A DNA stretch of 64,000 bases from Chitinophagaceae bacterium (GCA_016708765.1 JADJFD010000001.1:620001-684000), one strand, 5' to 3'. Counted from the first letter of the stretch, positions 47,751 to 57,245 are shown. Program-made: numbers and translations. Notes: a model not told the origin generated them from the sequence alone.

Positions 47751-48332
47751 TTACAAATTACCCAGAATTTCTTTTACACTTGGTCGTTTCTTATAGTCTT
47801 TATCAAAAAAGCGATAGGTAATGGTTGATTCCTTATCAATAATATAAACGGCTGGTACTGGAAGATTAGTTCCGTTTTCTCCATTTAGTTTTTCTAAATC
47901 CAATCCCGAATTCCGATAACGGGTAACTGTATTTTCAGGGACTTCGAAGTCCACATCATAACCTTTCATTATTTTCAAGTCCTTATCATGTAGAATTGAA
48001 TATTCGGCTTTCGTTTTTTCAACTGTCTTATCAATCATTTCTATTTTCTCAGGACTTACAGCCAACAGCGTTGCTCCTTTATCAATTATCAGCTGTAAAG
48101 AATCTTGCAAAGCAGCTAATTGCTTATTACAGTATGGGCACCATTGTCCTCTGTAAAATACTAAAACCACTTTGCCTTTTTTAAGCAGGTCTTTCAATTT
48201 AATATCCTTATCATTTTGATCTTTCCCTTTAAAATCTGGGGCTTTAGAACCTATAAACAATCCTTCTGGGGCTTCTTGTGCAAAAAGACCAATAGAACAA
48301 AACATAAATACAAAAAGCAATATATTTTTCAT
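47751..48332 (-). CDS. Secreted peroxiredoxin-like/AhpC-TSA protein
   Basis: A 193-residue protein with signal peptide (MKNILLFVFMFCSIGLFAQ). The thioredoxin-fold domain contains VLVFYRGQWCPYCNKQL, with the peroxidatic-type Cys in WCPYC, followed by VPAVYIIDKE. It probably reduces peroxides or disulfides in the periplasm, alongside the rhodanese-thioredoxin protein 2 kb away. Confidence 0.88.
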   Translation of the reverse strand: MKNILLFVFMFCSIGLFAQEAPEGLFIGSKAPDFKGKDQNDKDIKLKDLLKKGKVVLVFYRGQWCPYCNKQLAALQDSLQLIIDKGATLLAVSPEKIEMIDKTVEKTKAEYSILHDKDLKIMKGYDVDFEVPENTVTRYRNSGLDLEKLNGENGTNLPVPAVYIIDKESTITYRFFDKDYKKRPSVKEILGNL

Positions 48333-48417
48333 CTATTTAAATTTAGGTGTAAAATTAAACTTCTTCAGGTTAATTGATTGTCTTACTTGTGACTTATTAA
48401 CAAAATGATATTTTCCC

Positions 48418-48425
48418 TATTTTTG
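48418..48425 (+). promoter_or_regulatory. Candidate -7 element upstream of the small membrane protein
   Basis: TATTTTTG fits TAnnTTTG, 44 bases before the start at 48469. A TTG lies 28 bases upstream, further than the usual spacing. Confidence 0.4.
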
Positions 48426-48468
48426 CCTGCCTCCAAAACCATCCTTAGCAAAATTAAACTATCAGTCT

Positions 48469-48726
48469 ATGTCAAATTCTCACAGCGAAAAATTTTTAAC
48501 AAAACTACTTTTTGGATTCTCTTGTGTAATCGGAGGCATATTTTTTATTCTCTATGCTGCGTTCGACCGTGCGAAGTACGATGACTGGTATCCATGGGCT
48601 ATCGTTGCATCTGTATTAATATGCTTAGGCCTTTATCTTTTATTAAGTGCCTTTGTACACAAAGTAAAATCAGATTTTATCAGAAGGCAAACAGATAAAG
48701 AAAAACAAAGGTCTGCAAGATCATAA
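48469..48726 (+). CDS. Small two-pass membrane protein, unknown function
   Basis: An 85-residue protein with two transmembrane segments (about 12-30 and 42-63) and a basic C-terminus (FIRRQTDKEKQRSARS). I do not recognise it. It is divergent from the peroxiredoxin-like gene, and a strong terminator follows. Confidence 0.7.
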   Translation: MSNSHSEKFLTKLLFGFSCVIGGIFFILYAAFDRAKYDDWYPWAIVASVLICLGLYLLLSAFVHKVKSDFIRRQTDKEKQRSARS

Positions 48727-48790
48727 GTTTATATAATTTGTATTCAGAGAATTACCGAAAGTCTAAATAATACAAACCTTCTGAAATAAA

Positions 48791-48818
48791 AAAGTCCGAC
48801 TTATCGGACTCTTTTTAT
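48791..48818. terminator. Bidirectional terminator between the small membrane protein and smc
   Basis: AAAGTCCGA and TCGGACT pair around CTTA, with A and T runs on each side. Confidence 0.85.
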
Positions 48819-48846
48819 TTATAAATACTTTACTTATCAGCAATTT

Positions 48847-51800
48847 CTAATTCTGCTTCTCTAGATTTCTAAAGTCCACAGGCACCAATTTACTTACACC
48901 AGGTTCTTGCATAGTTACACCATATATAACATCGACAGTACTCATCGTCATTTTATTGTGCGTCACAATAATAAACTGTGAGTTGTCACTGAACTGACGG
49001 ATCATATTGGTGAATTTGCTAACGTTTGCATCATCCAATGGTGCATCAACCTCATCCAGAATACAGAAAGGCGCAGGCTTAATTAAATAAATTGCAAACA
49101 ACAAGGCAGTTGCTGTCAACGTTCTTTCACCACCACTAAGCTGTGTTAGTGATGATGGACGTTTACCTTTTGGTTTTGCAATTACATCAATTCCTGTTTC
49201 AGCAATATTCTCTGGATTTTCCAATACCAAATCACACTGATCGTCCTCTGTAAACAACGTTTTAAAAACTTTCTGAAAATTCTCTCTAACCAAATGGAAA
49301 GTATCAAGAAATTTTTTATTCGCAGTCAACTCTACTTCTTCTATCGTTTTTAATAAACTATCTTTTGCATTTACTAAGTCAGTCTTTTGTTCTACAATGA
49401 AATCATATCGCTTTTTCATTTCTGTAAATGCTTCAATCGCCGTAGGGTTTACTTCACCCAGGTTTTCTAACCTTTTCTTCATCCGGTCAGCCTTCTCCTG
49501 TAGTTCTTCCACTGGCACCTCTCCTGTTCTATCTTCGCCTAATATAGATTCAAGATCAATTCTAAATTCTACATTCAGCCTTTCCTTCATTCCCGCCAGC
49601 TGCAATTTCAGTTCATTCAGCCTGTCTTTTATAGCAGCAAGCATATGTTCTACTTGCTCTTTGTCTTTTGTTTTATGACGAATAGAGCTTTCTTTTTCAG
49701 CTAACTCATTTCTAAAATTATAATAAGCCTGGTCAGCCTCATTTAGATTCTTCTCCTCTTCTTCTTTGCTATGTAAAAGATGTAATAAAGCTTCTTGTAT
49801 TTCTTTCAATAAAACAGATGATTCTTCAATATTGTTAACTGTTTCGCCAAACTGTACGGTATTCGTTTCTATCTGAAGATTTAAATCATTTAACTGATTA
49901 CTCTTAAATTCCAGCTCCTGCTTCAGACCACTTATTTTGCTCTGTTGCCTTGTAACATTTAGATTAAACTCATTGTACAATCTCGACGCATCATTATAAT
50001 TCGCTTCAGCTACCTTAAATGTTTCTTCTGCTTCTGTAAGCCTCGAAGCAGTCATTTGCAATTGTTCATTAAATAATCCCAACTCATTCCTTACCACTTC
50101 AACAGAAGATAAAACCTGCTGTGTTTGTAGATTTAATTCTTCCAACCGATGTTCACTTGTAGTTTGAGAAGAATGAATATTTTCTAATTTATTATGCAGT
50201 GAAAAAACTTCGTTTGTCAATTGCTGAATTCCTTTCTCTGTATCACGGATGGCAGTCTCTCTCAAATCTTCGTTGAAAGCAATTACTTCATTATGACGAA
50301 TTTGTATTTCAGAACGAAGTGCTTCAACAACCACATCTTGTGTAGCAATTTCATCTTGTAATTTTTCAAGATTCTTTACACGGCCAATTTTCTTTCCCTC
50401 TATCAAGCCCACACTTCCTCCAGTTAAAGAGTACTTTCCTTTTACATATTTACCATTCTTCTCAATTACAACAAATCCGTTACTGTTTTGTAACGCATCT
50501 TCATTGTCAGCAATAAATACATTGCTCAATAAATGCTCAGCAAGCTTTTTATATTTCTCATCTACTTCTACTACACTCAGTGCAGGAATAGCTCCTTGTA
50601 ATTGGTGATTTGAAACTTCAACCTGTAGTTCTGAAAATTTATTCAGCAAAAAGAAATTGGCTTTACCTTTTTTATTTTCATCCAAAAGGTGAACAGCTTG
50701 TAATCCTTCCTGCAAATCATTCACAACATAGTAACTGAGATAAGGCTCTAATACATTCTCTAATGCAGTTCTGTATTCTTCTTTCACATACAGCACATCA
50801 GAAAGTATTGGTGAGTTATGACTCCAGTTTGAATTATTATGTAAAAACTTAACCGAATCAGGATAGCCTTCCATTGAATCAATCATGCTTTTTAACAAGT
50901 CATGCTCATTCTTTTTAGCATCCAGCTTTCTGGTTTCTACAGCAAGATTATTTCTTAATTCATCCAAAACAGATTGTGTTTGCAATATCTGTTCTTTGGT
51001 GTTTTCCTGATGATGCTGCAACTGCTCAAGGTCAACTTTCTTTATTTCAAGTTCTTTCTCTTTTAAAATTCTTTCCTGATCTAAATTGTTGCGCTGCTCT
51101 TCTCTTTGTTTACGCTCCTCGTCTATCTGCCCAATCAATCTTTGTAAATTCTGAACAGAAGTATCTGCAACTGCTACTTTCTTCTCTGCATCAAACTGAC
51201 TGCGTTGTATTTGTTGGTTTTCGCTACGAAGATTATCTAATGCTAAACGTTTTTCATCCAGCACTTTTCTTTTTGCTTCCACTTCATTACGAAGCTGTTC
51301 CAATTGCTCATTCAATCCTGTCAACGCTTTTTCTTCGTCATCAACTTGAAGATTTGTAAAGCCAATACTTTCATCAATACCTTTCAACTGGCCTGCTGCT
51401 TTTTCTAAAAAGCTTTTCAGGCTGGTTTCTTTTTCCTTTAAATGCTCCAATCGCTGAGCAGATAAGTTTTTATCATTCTCTTTGCTACGAACCTGCTGTT
51501 GCATTTCATTAAATGAATGCTGCATGGCTTGCAATGCTTTTTCTTTCTCTACAAAAACAAGTTTCTCTTTTTCTAGCGCCGCTTCGTCAGTAGCAATTTC
51601 TGCTTCCAACTTTATTTTTTTGTCTGTTTCTATTTCTTGTTGTTCGTTCAACTCTTTGTAAGAAAGATTGAACCCTTCCAATGCAGCTTTAGCCAATTCA
51701 ATACTTATCTCACGGTAATCTTTCTTTATTTCATGATATTTCTCTGCCTTCTTTGCCTGGCTTTCCAATGCCTTCAACTGATTGTTGATTTCAAAAAGCA

Positions 51801-52380
51801 AATCTTCTATACGAGCAAGATCTTGCTCTGTAGCATCTAATTTAAGTTTGGCTTCTCTCTTTCTTGTTTTGTAAATGGAAATACCAGCTGCCTGTTCCAG
51901 CATTTTGCGGCGGCTATTGTCTTTGTCTTTAATCAAATCATCCACCATGCCCAACTCGATTATCGCATAACTGTCGGTGCTGATACCTGTATCCATGAAC
52001 AAATTCTGAATGTCCTTCAAACGACATTGCACATCATTCAAACGATATTCACTTTCTCCGCTTTTATAAAATTTTCTTGTTACCGTTACGGTGCTAAACT
52101 CTGTAGGCAACAATCCCTTTGTATTTTCAAATGTCAGGTTTACTTCAGCAAGACCGCTGGCACTACGAGTTTTGGAACCGTTAAAGACCAAGCTATCCAA
52201 ATTCTCACTTCGTAACTGGCTTATTTTCTGCTCACCAATTACCCAACGAATGCTATCCACAATATTCGATTTACCGCAACCATTTGGGCCTACAATGCCG
52301 GTTATATTATCGTCAAAACTAACAATGGTCTTGTCCGCAAAACTCTTAAATCCCTTTATTTCTAAACTCTTTAATCTCAC
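48847..52380 (-). CDS. smc: Chromosome segregation protein SMC
   Basis: An 1177-residue SMC ATPase that organises the chromosome. The start is GTG at 52378-52380 (MRLKSLEIKGFKSFADKT). The Walker A GPNGCGKS is at residues 31-38; two long coiled-coil arms enclose a hinge (about 500-680, with TGGSVG); the C-terminal head has LSGGERTLTATALLFAIYL and Walker B FCILDEVDAPLDD. Full length for the family. scpA/scpB are not in this window. Confidence 0.95.
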   Translation of the reverse strand: MRLKSLEIKGFKSFADKTIVSFDDNITGIVGPNGCGKSNIVDSIRWVIGEQKISQLRSENLDSLVFNGSKTRSASGLAEVNLTFENTKGLLPTEFSTVTVTRKFYKSGESEYRLNDVQCRLKDIQNLFMDTGISTDSYAIIELGMVDDLIKDKDNSRRKMLEQAAGISIYKTRKREAKLKLDATEQDLARIEDLLFEINNQLKALESQAKKAEKYHEIKKDYREISIELAKAALEGFNLSYKELNEQQEIETDKKIKLEAEIATDEAALEKEKLVFVEKEKALQAMQHSFNEMQQQVRSKENDKNLSAQRLEHLKEKETSLKSFLEKAAGQLKGIDESIGFTNLQVDDEEKALTGLNEQLEQLRNEVEAKRKVLDEKRLALDNLRSENQQIQRSQFDAEKKVAVADTSVQNLQRLIGQIDEERKQREEQRNNLDQERILKEKELEIKKVDLEQLQHHQENTKEQILQTQSVLDELRNNLAVETRKLDAKKNEHDLLKSMIDSMEGYPDSVKFLHNNSNWSHNSPILSDVLYVKEEYRTALENVLEPYLSYYVVNDLQEGLQAVHLLDENKKGKANFFLLNKFSELQVEVSNHQLQGAIPALSVVEVDEKYKKLAEHLLSNVFIADNEDALQNSNGFVVIEKNGKYVKGKYSLTGGSVGLIEGKKIGRVKNLEKLQDEIATQDVVVEALRSEIQIRHNEVIAFNEDLRETAIRDTEKGIQQLTNEVFSLHNKLENIHSSQTTSEHRLEELNLQTQQVLSSVEVVRNELGLFNEQLQMTASRLTEAEETFKVAEANYNDASRLYNEFNLNVTRQQSKISGLKQELEFKSNQLNDLNLQIETNTVQFGETVNNIEESSVLLKEIQEALLHLLHSKEEEEKNLNEADQAYYNFRNELAEKESSIRHKTKDKEQVEHMLAAIKDRLNELKLQLAGMKERLNVEFRIDLESILGEDRTGEVPVEELQEKADRMKKRLENLGEVNPTAIEAFTEMKKRYDFIVEQKTDLVNAKDSLLKTIEEVELTANKKFLDTFHLVRENFQKVFKTLFTEDDQCDLVLENPENIAETGIDVIAKPKGKRPSSLTQLSGGERTLTATALLFAIYLIKPAPFCILDEVDAPLDDANVSKFTNMIRQFSDNSQFIIVTHNKMTMSTVDVIYGVTMQEPGVSKLVPVDFRNLEKQN

Positions 52381-53042
52381 TTTATTACTGTTTAAGTCAG
52401 CGGCGAATTTACACTAAAGGAGCAATAAACAAACTTTGGCAATCAGGCAGTTATTCACAATAATTAGCAAAAAATGTGAGAAGAAAAATTGTGGGTTTTC
52501 CCAGCGACAGTATCTCCGATTGAACTTCCGTTGCGACGCTCCGTTGAGGGTTCGGTAATTCTGTTGAACTATTAAAAAAAAAGCTAAATCAAATATATAA
52601 TTTGTCAAAAACAAGTTGCAAATTCAAGAAAAAATGCATGAATAAACCCTGAATGACAAACTCATCAATAAAATAGTGATATTGCAATTCGGAAAGAGGT
52701 TGATGAATGACTACAAAAAATCTAAACTTTAATACTTTAAGACTCCCTTTTTTTCAACATTTTCCCTACTTGGCACAGTTTTTTGTTGTTTACTACAAAA
52801 CCAACACAATGGTACCCGTATTTACCTCTTCCGTTACTAAGAAATTAGTGTTACAATATGCACAGCAAAATATAGATTTTAGAAAAAAGTCCTTATACCT
52901 ACAGGAGATTATCACCATTGGCAAAACCAATAGATTGTGGCTGGATGCTTTGGTTGTGTTTTTCGACACACCACTTATCAATAATTCAAAAAGATGCTTC
53001 AGCAAAAATTAATTGCTGAATTAACTTATTAGTATAGGGATA
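52381..53042. other. Stretch without a well-supported gene
   Basis: 662 bases between smc and the minus-strand gene at 53043. A plus-strand frame at 52707-53012 (101 codons, or 68 from MVPVFTSS) is possible but has no recognisable motif or neighbour support. About 52500-52556 is GC-rich compared with its surroundings, with repeated CCGTTG/GCGACGCTCCG blocks. Confidence 0.4.
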
Positions 53043-53294
53043 TCAATTTTCAAATTCAGATTCAAAAAAGCCTAAATCAGCCAGAATGATTCCCGGTGCG
53101 GTAAAATTCATCAGGCTGTTATTGAGATTGCATCTCAACTCTTCTCTTGTCTCTCTAAACGAGGACTTAATCATTGAAAGCTTGTAAGAATTAATCTTGA
53201 AAATAGCCAAACGGGCTGTTTGTGATGTAAAGTCATCAACAAGATAAAACGACTCAGCAATATGTGCTTGATCGTTGTAGAATGGTTGGTTCAT
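53043..53294 (-). CDS. Small protein, unknown function
   Basis: An 83-residue cytoplasmic protein from ATG 53292-53294 (MNQPFYNDQAHIAESFYLVD). The sequence has no low-complexity bias and ends with a hydrophobic segment then an acidic tail (TAPGIILADLGFFESEFEN), which looks like a real protein. I do not recognise a family. Confidence 0.5.
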   Translation of the reverse strand: MNQPFYNDQAHIAESFYLVDDFTSQTARLAIFKINSYKLSMIKSSFRETREELRCNLNNSLMNFTAPGIILADLGFFESEFEN

Positions 53295-53460
53295 ACAATC
53301 GGATATTGGTTTTAAAAAGGACTGGACAGTCCTATAAACGTTCAAGTTTTTTTAAAAATTGCTTAAACTCTAATATCAGATTGTGAATTACGGGTATATA
53401 CTTTTAGAAGATAAGTAGAATTACCCTTTACTCATTTACAAGCATCTGTTTTGAAAAAAA

Positions 53461-53820
53461 TTAGTCGTTGCTTTCTTCTTCTTCACCCACTTCCACTGGC
53501 TCTTCTGGTGGTGTAATGTTCTTAATTGTCAATACAAAATCGCCATTAAGGGCAATGTTATATTGCTGTGGACGCATCAACGATCTTGTAGTTTCGTCTT
53601 CCTGTAATATTTCTATCAAGTCTCTAGCAGGAACCGACTTTACAATGGGGTTTAAACGGCCTTTTATAACATCCACATTGAATGTTACAACTGGCTTGCG
53701 GAGTTTGGTAGTTCTTTCAAAATCAATCCTGTTAAGATTAACAGTTTGCTCTGCGTCAACAGATTTTTTTAATAAAATCCGAATAACAGGCAAATATTTC
53801 TTCCAGGTATAAGTGTACAT
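53461..53820 (-). CDS. Small conserved-looking protein, unknown function
   Basis: A 119-residue protein beginning MYTYTWKKYLPVIRILLKKS, with an acidic tail (PVEVGEEEESND). The regular codon usage and balanced composition favour a true gene. It may be a lineage-restricted Chitinophagaceae protein. No function can be inferred. Confidence 0.6.
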   Translation of the reverse strand: MYTYTWKKYLPVIRILLKKSVDAEQTVNLNRIDFERTTKLRKPVVTFNVDVIKGRLNPIVKSVPARDLIEILQEDETTRSLMRPQQYNIALNGDFVLTIKNITPPEEPVEVGEEEESND

Positions 53821-54129
53821 TAAAATTGAATTAATTAATCTAAATAGATAAGAGCAAAGAAGTACGAAGGTCAGATTTTATTTTTACAATTCACCGATTT
53901 TTTGTATATAAATTCAAATAAGAAGATTTTTTAACCCAAAAACAGATACATCCTCTCTCTTTATACCTCCGAGCCGCTGAAAATTGCCTATCTTCACCGT
54001 GTTTCAGTTCAAAGTTTTTCAATTAGTAATCTTCTTTACTTTTTTCTTTCAACTGTGCATTTTTATAATTAAGCCGGTTTTATACATTTTGGAGTGTCTT
54101 CAATCTGTACCGGAGCAATAAAACATAAT
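53821..54129. other. AT-rich divergent intergenic region
   Basis: 309 bases between divergent genes. I see no ORF, repeat or strong hairpin; it presumably holds the two promoters. Confidence 0.5.
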
Positions 54130-54390
54130 ATGACGAACGAACAAATTGAGAAATTTGTATCTCAACACAACAATCTCGACAAAGCCCCGGTAACAATCAG
54201 TTTTAAAGCCAGAACATCTATTACAGGCCTTTTTATTAAAACGGCTGATTATTCTGAATTGAGAGCTAAGAACCTTTGGAGAATTGTAAATGGAGCAAGT
54301 ATTGAAGAATACCAAAAGTCAAAGGATTTGAATCTTGCCCGTATTTTTAACGGAGTAGAATTTACAAGGCTTAACGTCATTCATTCTTGA
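54130..54390 (+). CDS. Small protein, unknown function
   Basis: An 86-residue protein starting MTNEQIEKFVSQHNNLDKAP (ATG 54130); upstream in-frame codons are unlikely. The middle has alternating strands (VTISFKARTSITGLFIKTADYSELRAKNLWRIV). It lies 86 bases upstream of the DUF3095 gene on the same strand, so it may share its transcript. Function unknown. Confidence 0.6.
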   Translation: MTNEQIEKFVSQHNNLDKAPVTISFKARTSITGLFIKTADYSELRAKNLWRIVNGASIEEYQKSKDLNLARIFNGVEFTRLNVIHS

Positions 54391-54476
54391 TTTTAATCGT
54401 CAGGTTTAAATTTTTCCATAGTTTTAAGATAGTGGAAAGAAAAATTTAACTTATCAGATAAATGCTTATTTAAAGT

Positions 54477-55634
54477 ATGGATTCCGGTACTAATAAATTT
54501 TTTTATTCCAGACTACCAGTAAATCAAATCCCTCTCAGCGATTTGCTTACAGAGGGGCATTTGTTTTTTACTGTTCCTCCCAACTGGCATGTTTTAATTA
54601 CAGATGTAAAAAAATCAACAGACGCTGTTAGTAATGGCTTACATGAAACTGTAAACCTTGTGGCAACCGGCAGTATAGTTGCTGTGCTTAACATTGCCTT
54701 GCAAGAAGATATTACTGTACCCTATTTTTTTGGCGGCGATGGTGCCACTTTTATTATCCCTCCAACTATTCTGAATAAAGTAATGATTGCATTATGTATT
54801 CATCAAAAAAATACAGCTGATAATTATAATATTTTACTTAGAGTTGGACATGTTTCTGTTGAAAGTATTTATGCCAACGGACATCAACTTAGCATTAGTA
54901 AATTAAAATCAGCTGATCATTTCTCTATTCCTATTGTGCTGGGCGGAGGCTTGTCTTTTGCAGAGAAGATTATTAAAGGTGAAGATTATGAAATTCAGAT
55001 TCCTCTGTTAAAAGATGAAACTCTTGACCTTAGCGGAATGCAATGTCGGTGGAATAAGGTGAAACCACCTCAAAATCTGGATGAAGTGGTTAGCTTAGTA
55101 GTAATTGGATGTGAAGGAAAAAAACAGGCTGAAGTTTTTAAAAAAGTTATTGATAAAATAGATAAAATATATGGACAGCCCCAGACAAGAACCCCCATTT
55201 CAACTACTCGGCTAAAATTAAAAGCCACGATAAAGAAAATAAGTGAAGAAATGAAAGTGAAAATGGGTGGAAGGCGACCTTTATTAATTTTAAAAACCTG
55301 GATTACTACCCTGCTTGGTACACTTTATTTTAAAACAAAATCCGGGAAAGATTATTTAATGCAATTAGTTGATTTTTCTGATACACTTGTAATCGATGGG
55401 AAAATAAACACGGTAATATCCGGCACAACAAGGCAAAGAGAATTGCTTGAAACTGCGTTAAATGAATTAGAACAAAATAATGAGATACATTATGGACTTT
55501 TTGTAAGCAAAGAATCTGTCATGTCATGCTATGTACGTAGTATGGATAACAACCATGTACACTTTGTTGACGGTTCGGACGGAGGTTATACAAAAGCTGC
55601 AGGTGTATTAAAAGAGAAACTGGCAGCCAATTAA
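54477..55634 (+). CDS. DUF3095 protein, related to class III nucleotidyl cyclases
   Basis: A 385-residue cytoplasmic protein. ITDVKKSTDAVSNG (about 41-54) and FFGGDGATFIIP (about 82-93) match the DUF3095 family, whose N-terminal region resembles the catalytic fold of class III adenylate/guanylate cyclases (metal-binding Asp in ITD and GGDG). The C-terminal half is a separate DUF3095 domain with a DGxDGGYTKAAG-like end (VDGSDGGYTKAAGVLKEKL). Whether it makes a cyclic nucleotide is unknown. Confidence 0.85.
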   Translation: MDSGTNKFFYSRLPVNQIPLSDLLTEGHLFFTVPPNWHVLITDVKKSTDAVSNGLHETVNLVATGSIVAVLNIALQEDITVPYFFGGDGATFIIPPTILNKVMIALCIHQKNTADNYNILLRVGHVSVESIYANGHQLSISKLKSADHFSIPIVLGGGLSFAEKIIKGEDYEIQIPLLKDETLDLSGMQCRWNKVKPPQNLDEVVSLVVIGCEGKKQAEVFKKVIDKIDKIYGQPQTRTPISTTRLKLKATIKKISEEMKVKMGGRRPLLILKTWITTLLGTLYFKTKSGKDYLMQLVDFSDTLVIDGKINTVISGTTRQRELLETALNELEQNNEIHYGLFVSKESVMSCYVRSMDNNHVHFVDGSDGGYTKAAGVLKEKLAAN

Positions 55635-55719
55635 AGAATATCATTCTTCTGCGGCTTGCTATATTGGTCAATTTTTTTGATTTGAATTATGCCTTATCTT
55701 TATTCAAAATATAAATACC

Positions 55720-55875
55720 ATGTCGTTACTGAATCAGAATAATAAAAAAGGGAAAAAGAAAGACAACAAAAAGAGTGCTGCCACCGGTGGCCAGAGTTCA
55801 AAATTTATCCAAAAAGCAAAGTCTACAGGATTTGTTTCCAAGCAGTCTAATACTGGTTCTCAAAGAGGAAGTTAA
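55720..55875 (+). CDS. Small basic protein, unknown function
   Basis: A 51-residue protein from ATG 55720: MSLLNQNNKKGKKKDNKKSA, then a Gly/Ser/Lys-rich tail with SSKFIQKAKSTGFVSKQS and the end GSQRGS. It resembles short Lys/Gly-rich Bacteroidota proteins with an SSKFIxK motif, possibly nucleic-acid binding. It is too short for most ORF callers. Confidence 0.5.
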   Translation: MSLLNQNNKKGKKKDNKKSAATGGQSSKFIQKAKSTGFVSKQSNTGSQRGS

Positions 55876-55946
55876 TATTATCCAGTTGTATGGAACACAA
55901 CCCGTACAACTTTCCTTACTTATTATCGTAAAAAATTAATAAAATA

Positions 55947-56483
55947 CTATTCTTTTGAACTAACGGGCGGCTTACCTCCTTCTGGTACAAAAATTAAGGC
56001 CGCCGAATTCATACAATATCTTTTCCCGGTAGGCTGTGGTCCATCATCAAATACATGACCAAGATGAGATCCACTTTTACTGTCAACAACCGCCCAGCGA
56101 ACAGAGCCAAAACTTACGTCTTTTAATAGTTTAACTGCATCGGGTGTAATTGGTGCATAGAAACTTGGCCATCCGGTGCCGGAATCGAATTTTGCTTCTG
56201 AAGAAAATAGTGGTTGTAGCGTTGCAGCTGAGTAGTAAGTTCCTTTCTGATAGAAGTGATTGTACTTTCCTGTGCCTGCTCTTTCTGTTCCATCTTGTCG
56301 TAATATGTAATACTGAGATTCAGTCAACCTTGCTTTCCATTCAGCTTCCGAAAATCTCATCGGATATATCGTTTTATCAGTTGCCTTCGGTGGATTTGGA
56401 TACTTATTCTTATTTGTTTGAGCAGAAGTGCAGCCTCCTATGATTAAAATTGCAGCCAAAAAAATTATATTGATTCTCTTCAT
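55947..56483 (-). CDS. msrB: Lipoprotein peptide-methionine (R)-S-oxide reductase, zinc-free type
   Basis: A 178-residue MsrB that repairs methionine-R-sulfoxide in proteins. The N-terminus MKRINIIFLAAILIIGGC is a lipoprotein signal (C18), so it acts in the envelope. The active-site Cys is at C157 in RYCMNSAAL. The two CxxC zinc pairs of standard MsrB are absent: the positions read YYSAATLQ and SKSGSHLGHVF. The resolving Cys is not obvious. The dioxygenase-like lipoprotein gene is divergent, 95 bases away. Confidence 0.9.
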   Translation of the reverse strand: MKRINIIFLAAILIIGGCTSAQTNKNKYPNPPKATDKTIYPMRFSEAEWKARLTESQYYILRQDGTERAGTGKYNHFYQKGTYYSAATLQPLFSSEAKFDSGTGWPSFYAPITPDAVKLLKDVSFGSVRWAVVDSKSGSHLGHVFDDGPQPTGKRYCMNSAALIFVPEGGKPPVSSKE

Positions 56484-56578
56484 AGTTTTTTTTAAATTAA
56501 CGAAACAAATTGCTAGTAGGATTTTTTCTTTTAATTATTTCCAAAAGTTGTATTTACTTTAACATTAATATTAAACTG

Positions 56579-57235
56579 ATGAAAGATTTAAATGTGGTGT
56601 TGATATTATTACTTGTTTCATTAATGGCCTGTTCACAAAATAAAATGAATTCAAAAAATGAACCAGCTGTTAATGATAAGAAAGTAGGCGGAACTTGTGA
56701 AGGTTGTGAAGGAATTTATGAATCGGTAATACCATTTAATCAACTTAATTCAATTGATACTTTGCCTGATTTTAATGAAGATGGCCCAAAGATTGAAATC
56801 AGTGGTATTATTTTTGAATCAGACGGGAAAACTCGTGCTGCAGGAACAATTATGTACTTATATCATACTGATCAGAATGGATTATATTCTGGCGGAAGTG
56901 ATGAATCTGTTTGGAGCAAAACACATGGCTACATAAGGGGATGGCTAAAAACTGATAGCAACGGATTTTATAAGTTCTATACACTGATTCCGGCTTCATA
57001 TCCAAACACTACCATACAAAAACACATTCACCCAACAATAAAAGAGCCCGGAAAAACAGCTTATTGGATTGATGATTTTGTATTTGATGACGATCCGTTT
57101 CTTATCGAAAAAGAAAGAAATAAAAAATATCCAGTAGCTGGGAGCGGTGTTTTAGTGGTAAGAAAAGAAGATGGCATCTTAAGAGCATCAAGAAATATTA
57201 TACTGGGATTAAATGTGAAAGATTATAATCGCTGA
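56579..57235 (+). CDS. Dioxygenase-like lipoprotein (intradiol dioxygenase superfamily)
   Basis: A 218-residue protein from ATG 56579 (MKDLNVVLILLLVSLMAC), a lipoprotein signal. The mature part contains YLYHTDQNGLYSGG, SNGFYKFYTLIPASYPN and QKHIHPTIKEPGK, the order and His/Tyr-rich motifs of the intradiol ring-cleavage dioxygenase C-terminal fold. Iron ligands are probably the two His of HIH and the Tyr of ASYPN. The substrate is unknown, and the membrane anchoring is unusual for classical catechol dioxygenases. Confidence 0.75.
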   Translation: MKDLNVVLILLLVSLMACSQNKMNSKNEPAVNDKKVGGTCEGCEGIYESVIPFNQLNSIDTLPDFNEDGPKIEISGIIFESDGKTRAAGTIMYLYHTDQNGLYSGGSDESVWSKTHGYIRGWLKTDSNGFYKFYTLIPASYPNTTIQKHIHPTIKEPGKTAYWIDDFVFDDDPFLIEKERNKKYPVAGSGVLVVRKEDGILRASRNIILGLNVKDYNR

Positions 57236-57245
57236 TAAAAATATT

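Noticed and set aside
52707..53012. Plus-strand ORF of 101 codons
   Set aside because: No signal, motif or neighbour support and a phenylalanine/asparagine-rich start typical of AT-rich non-coding DNA; kept only as a remark.
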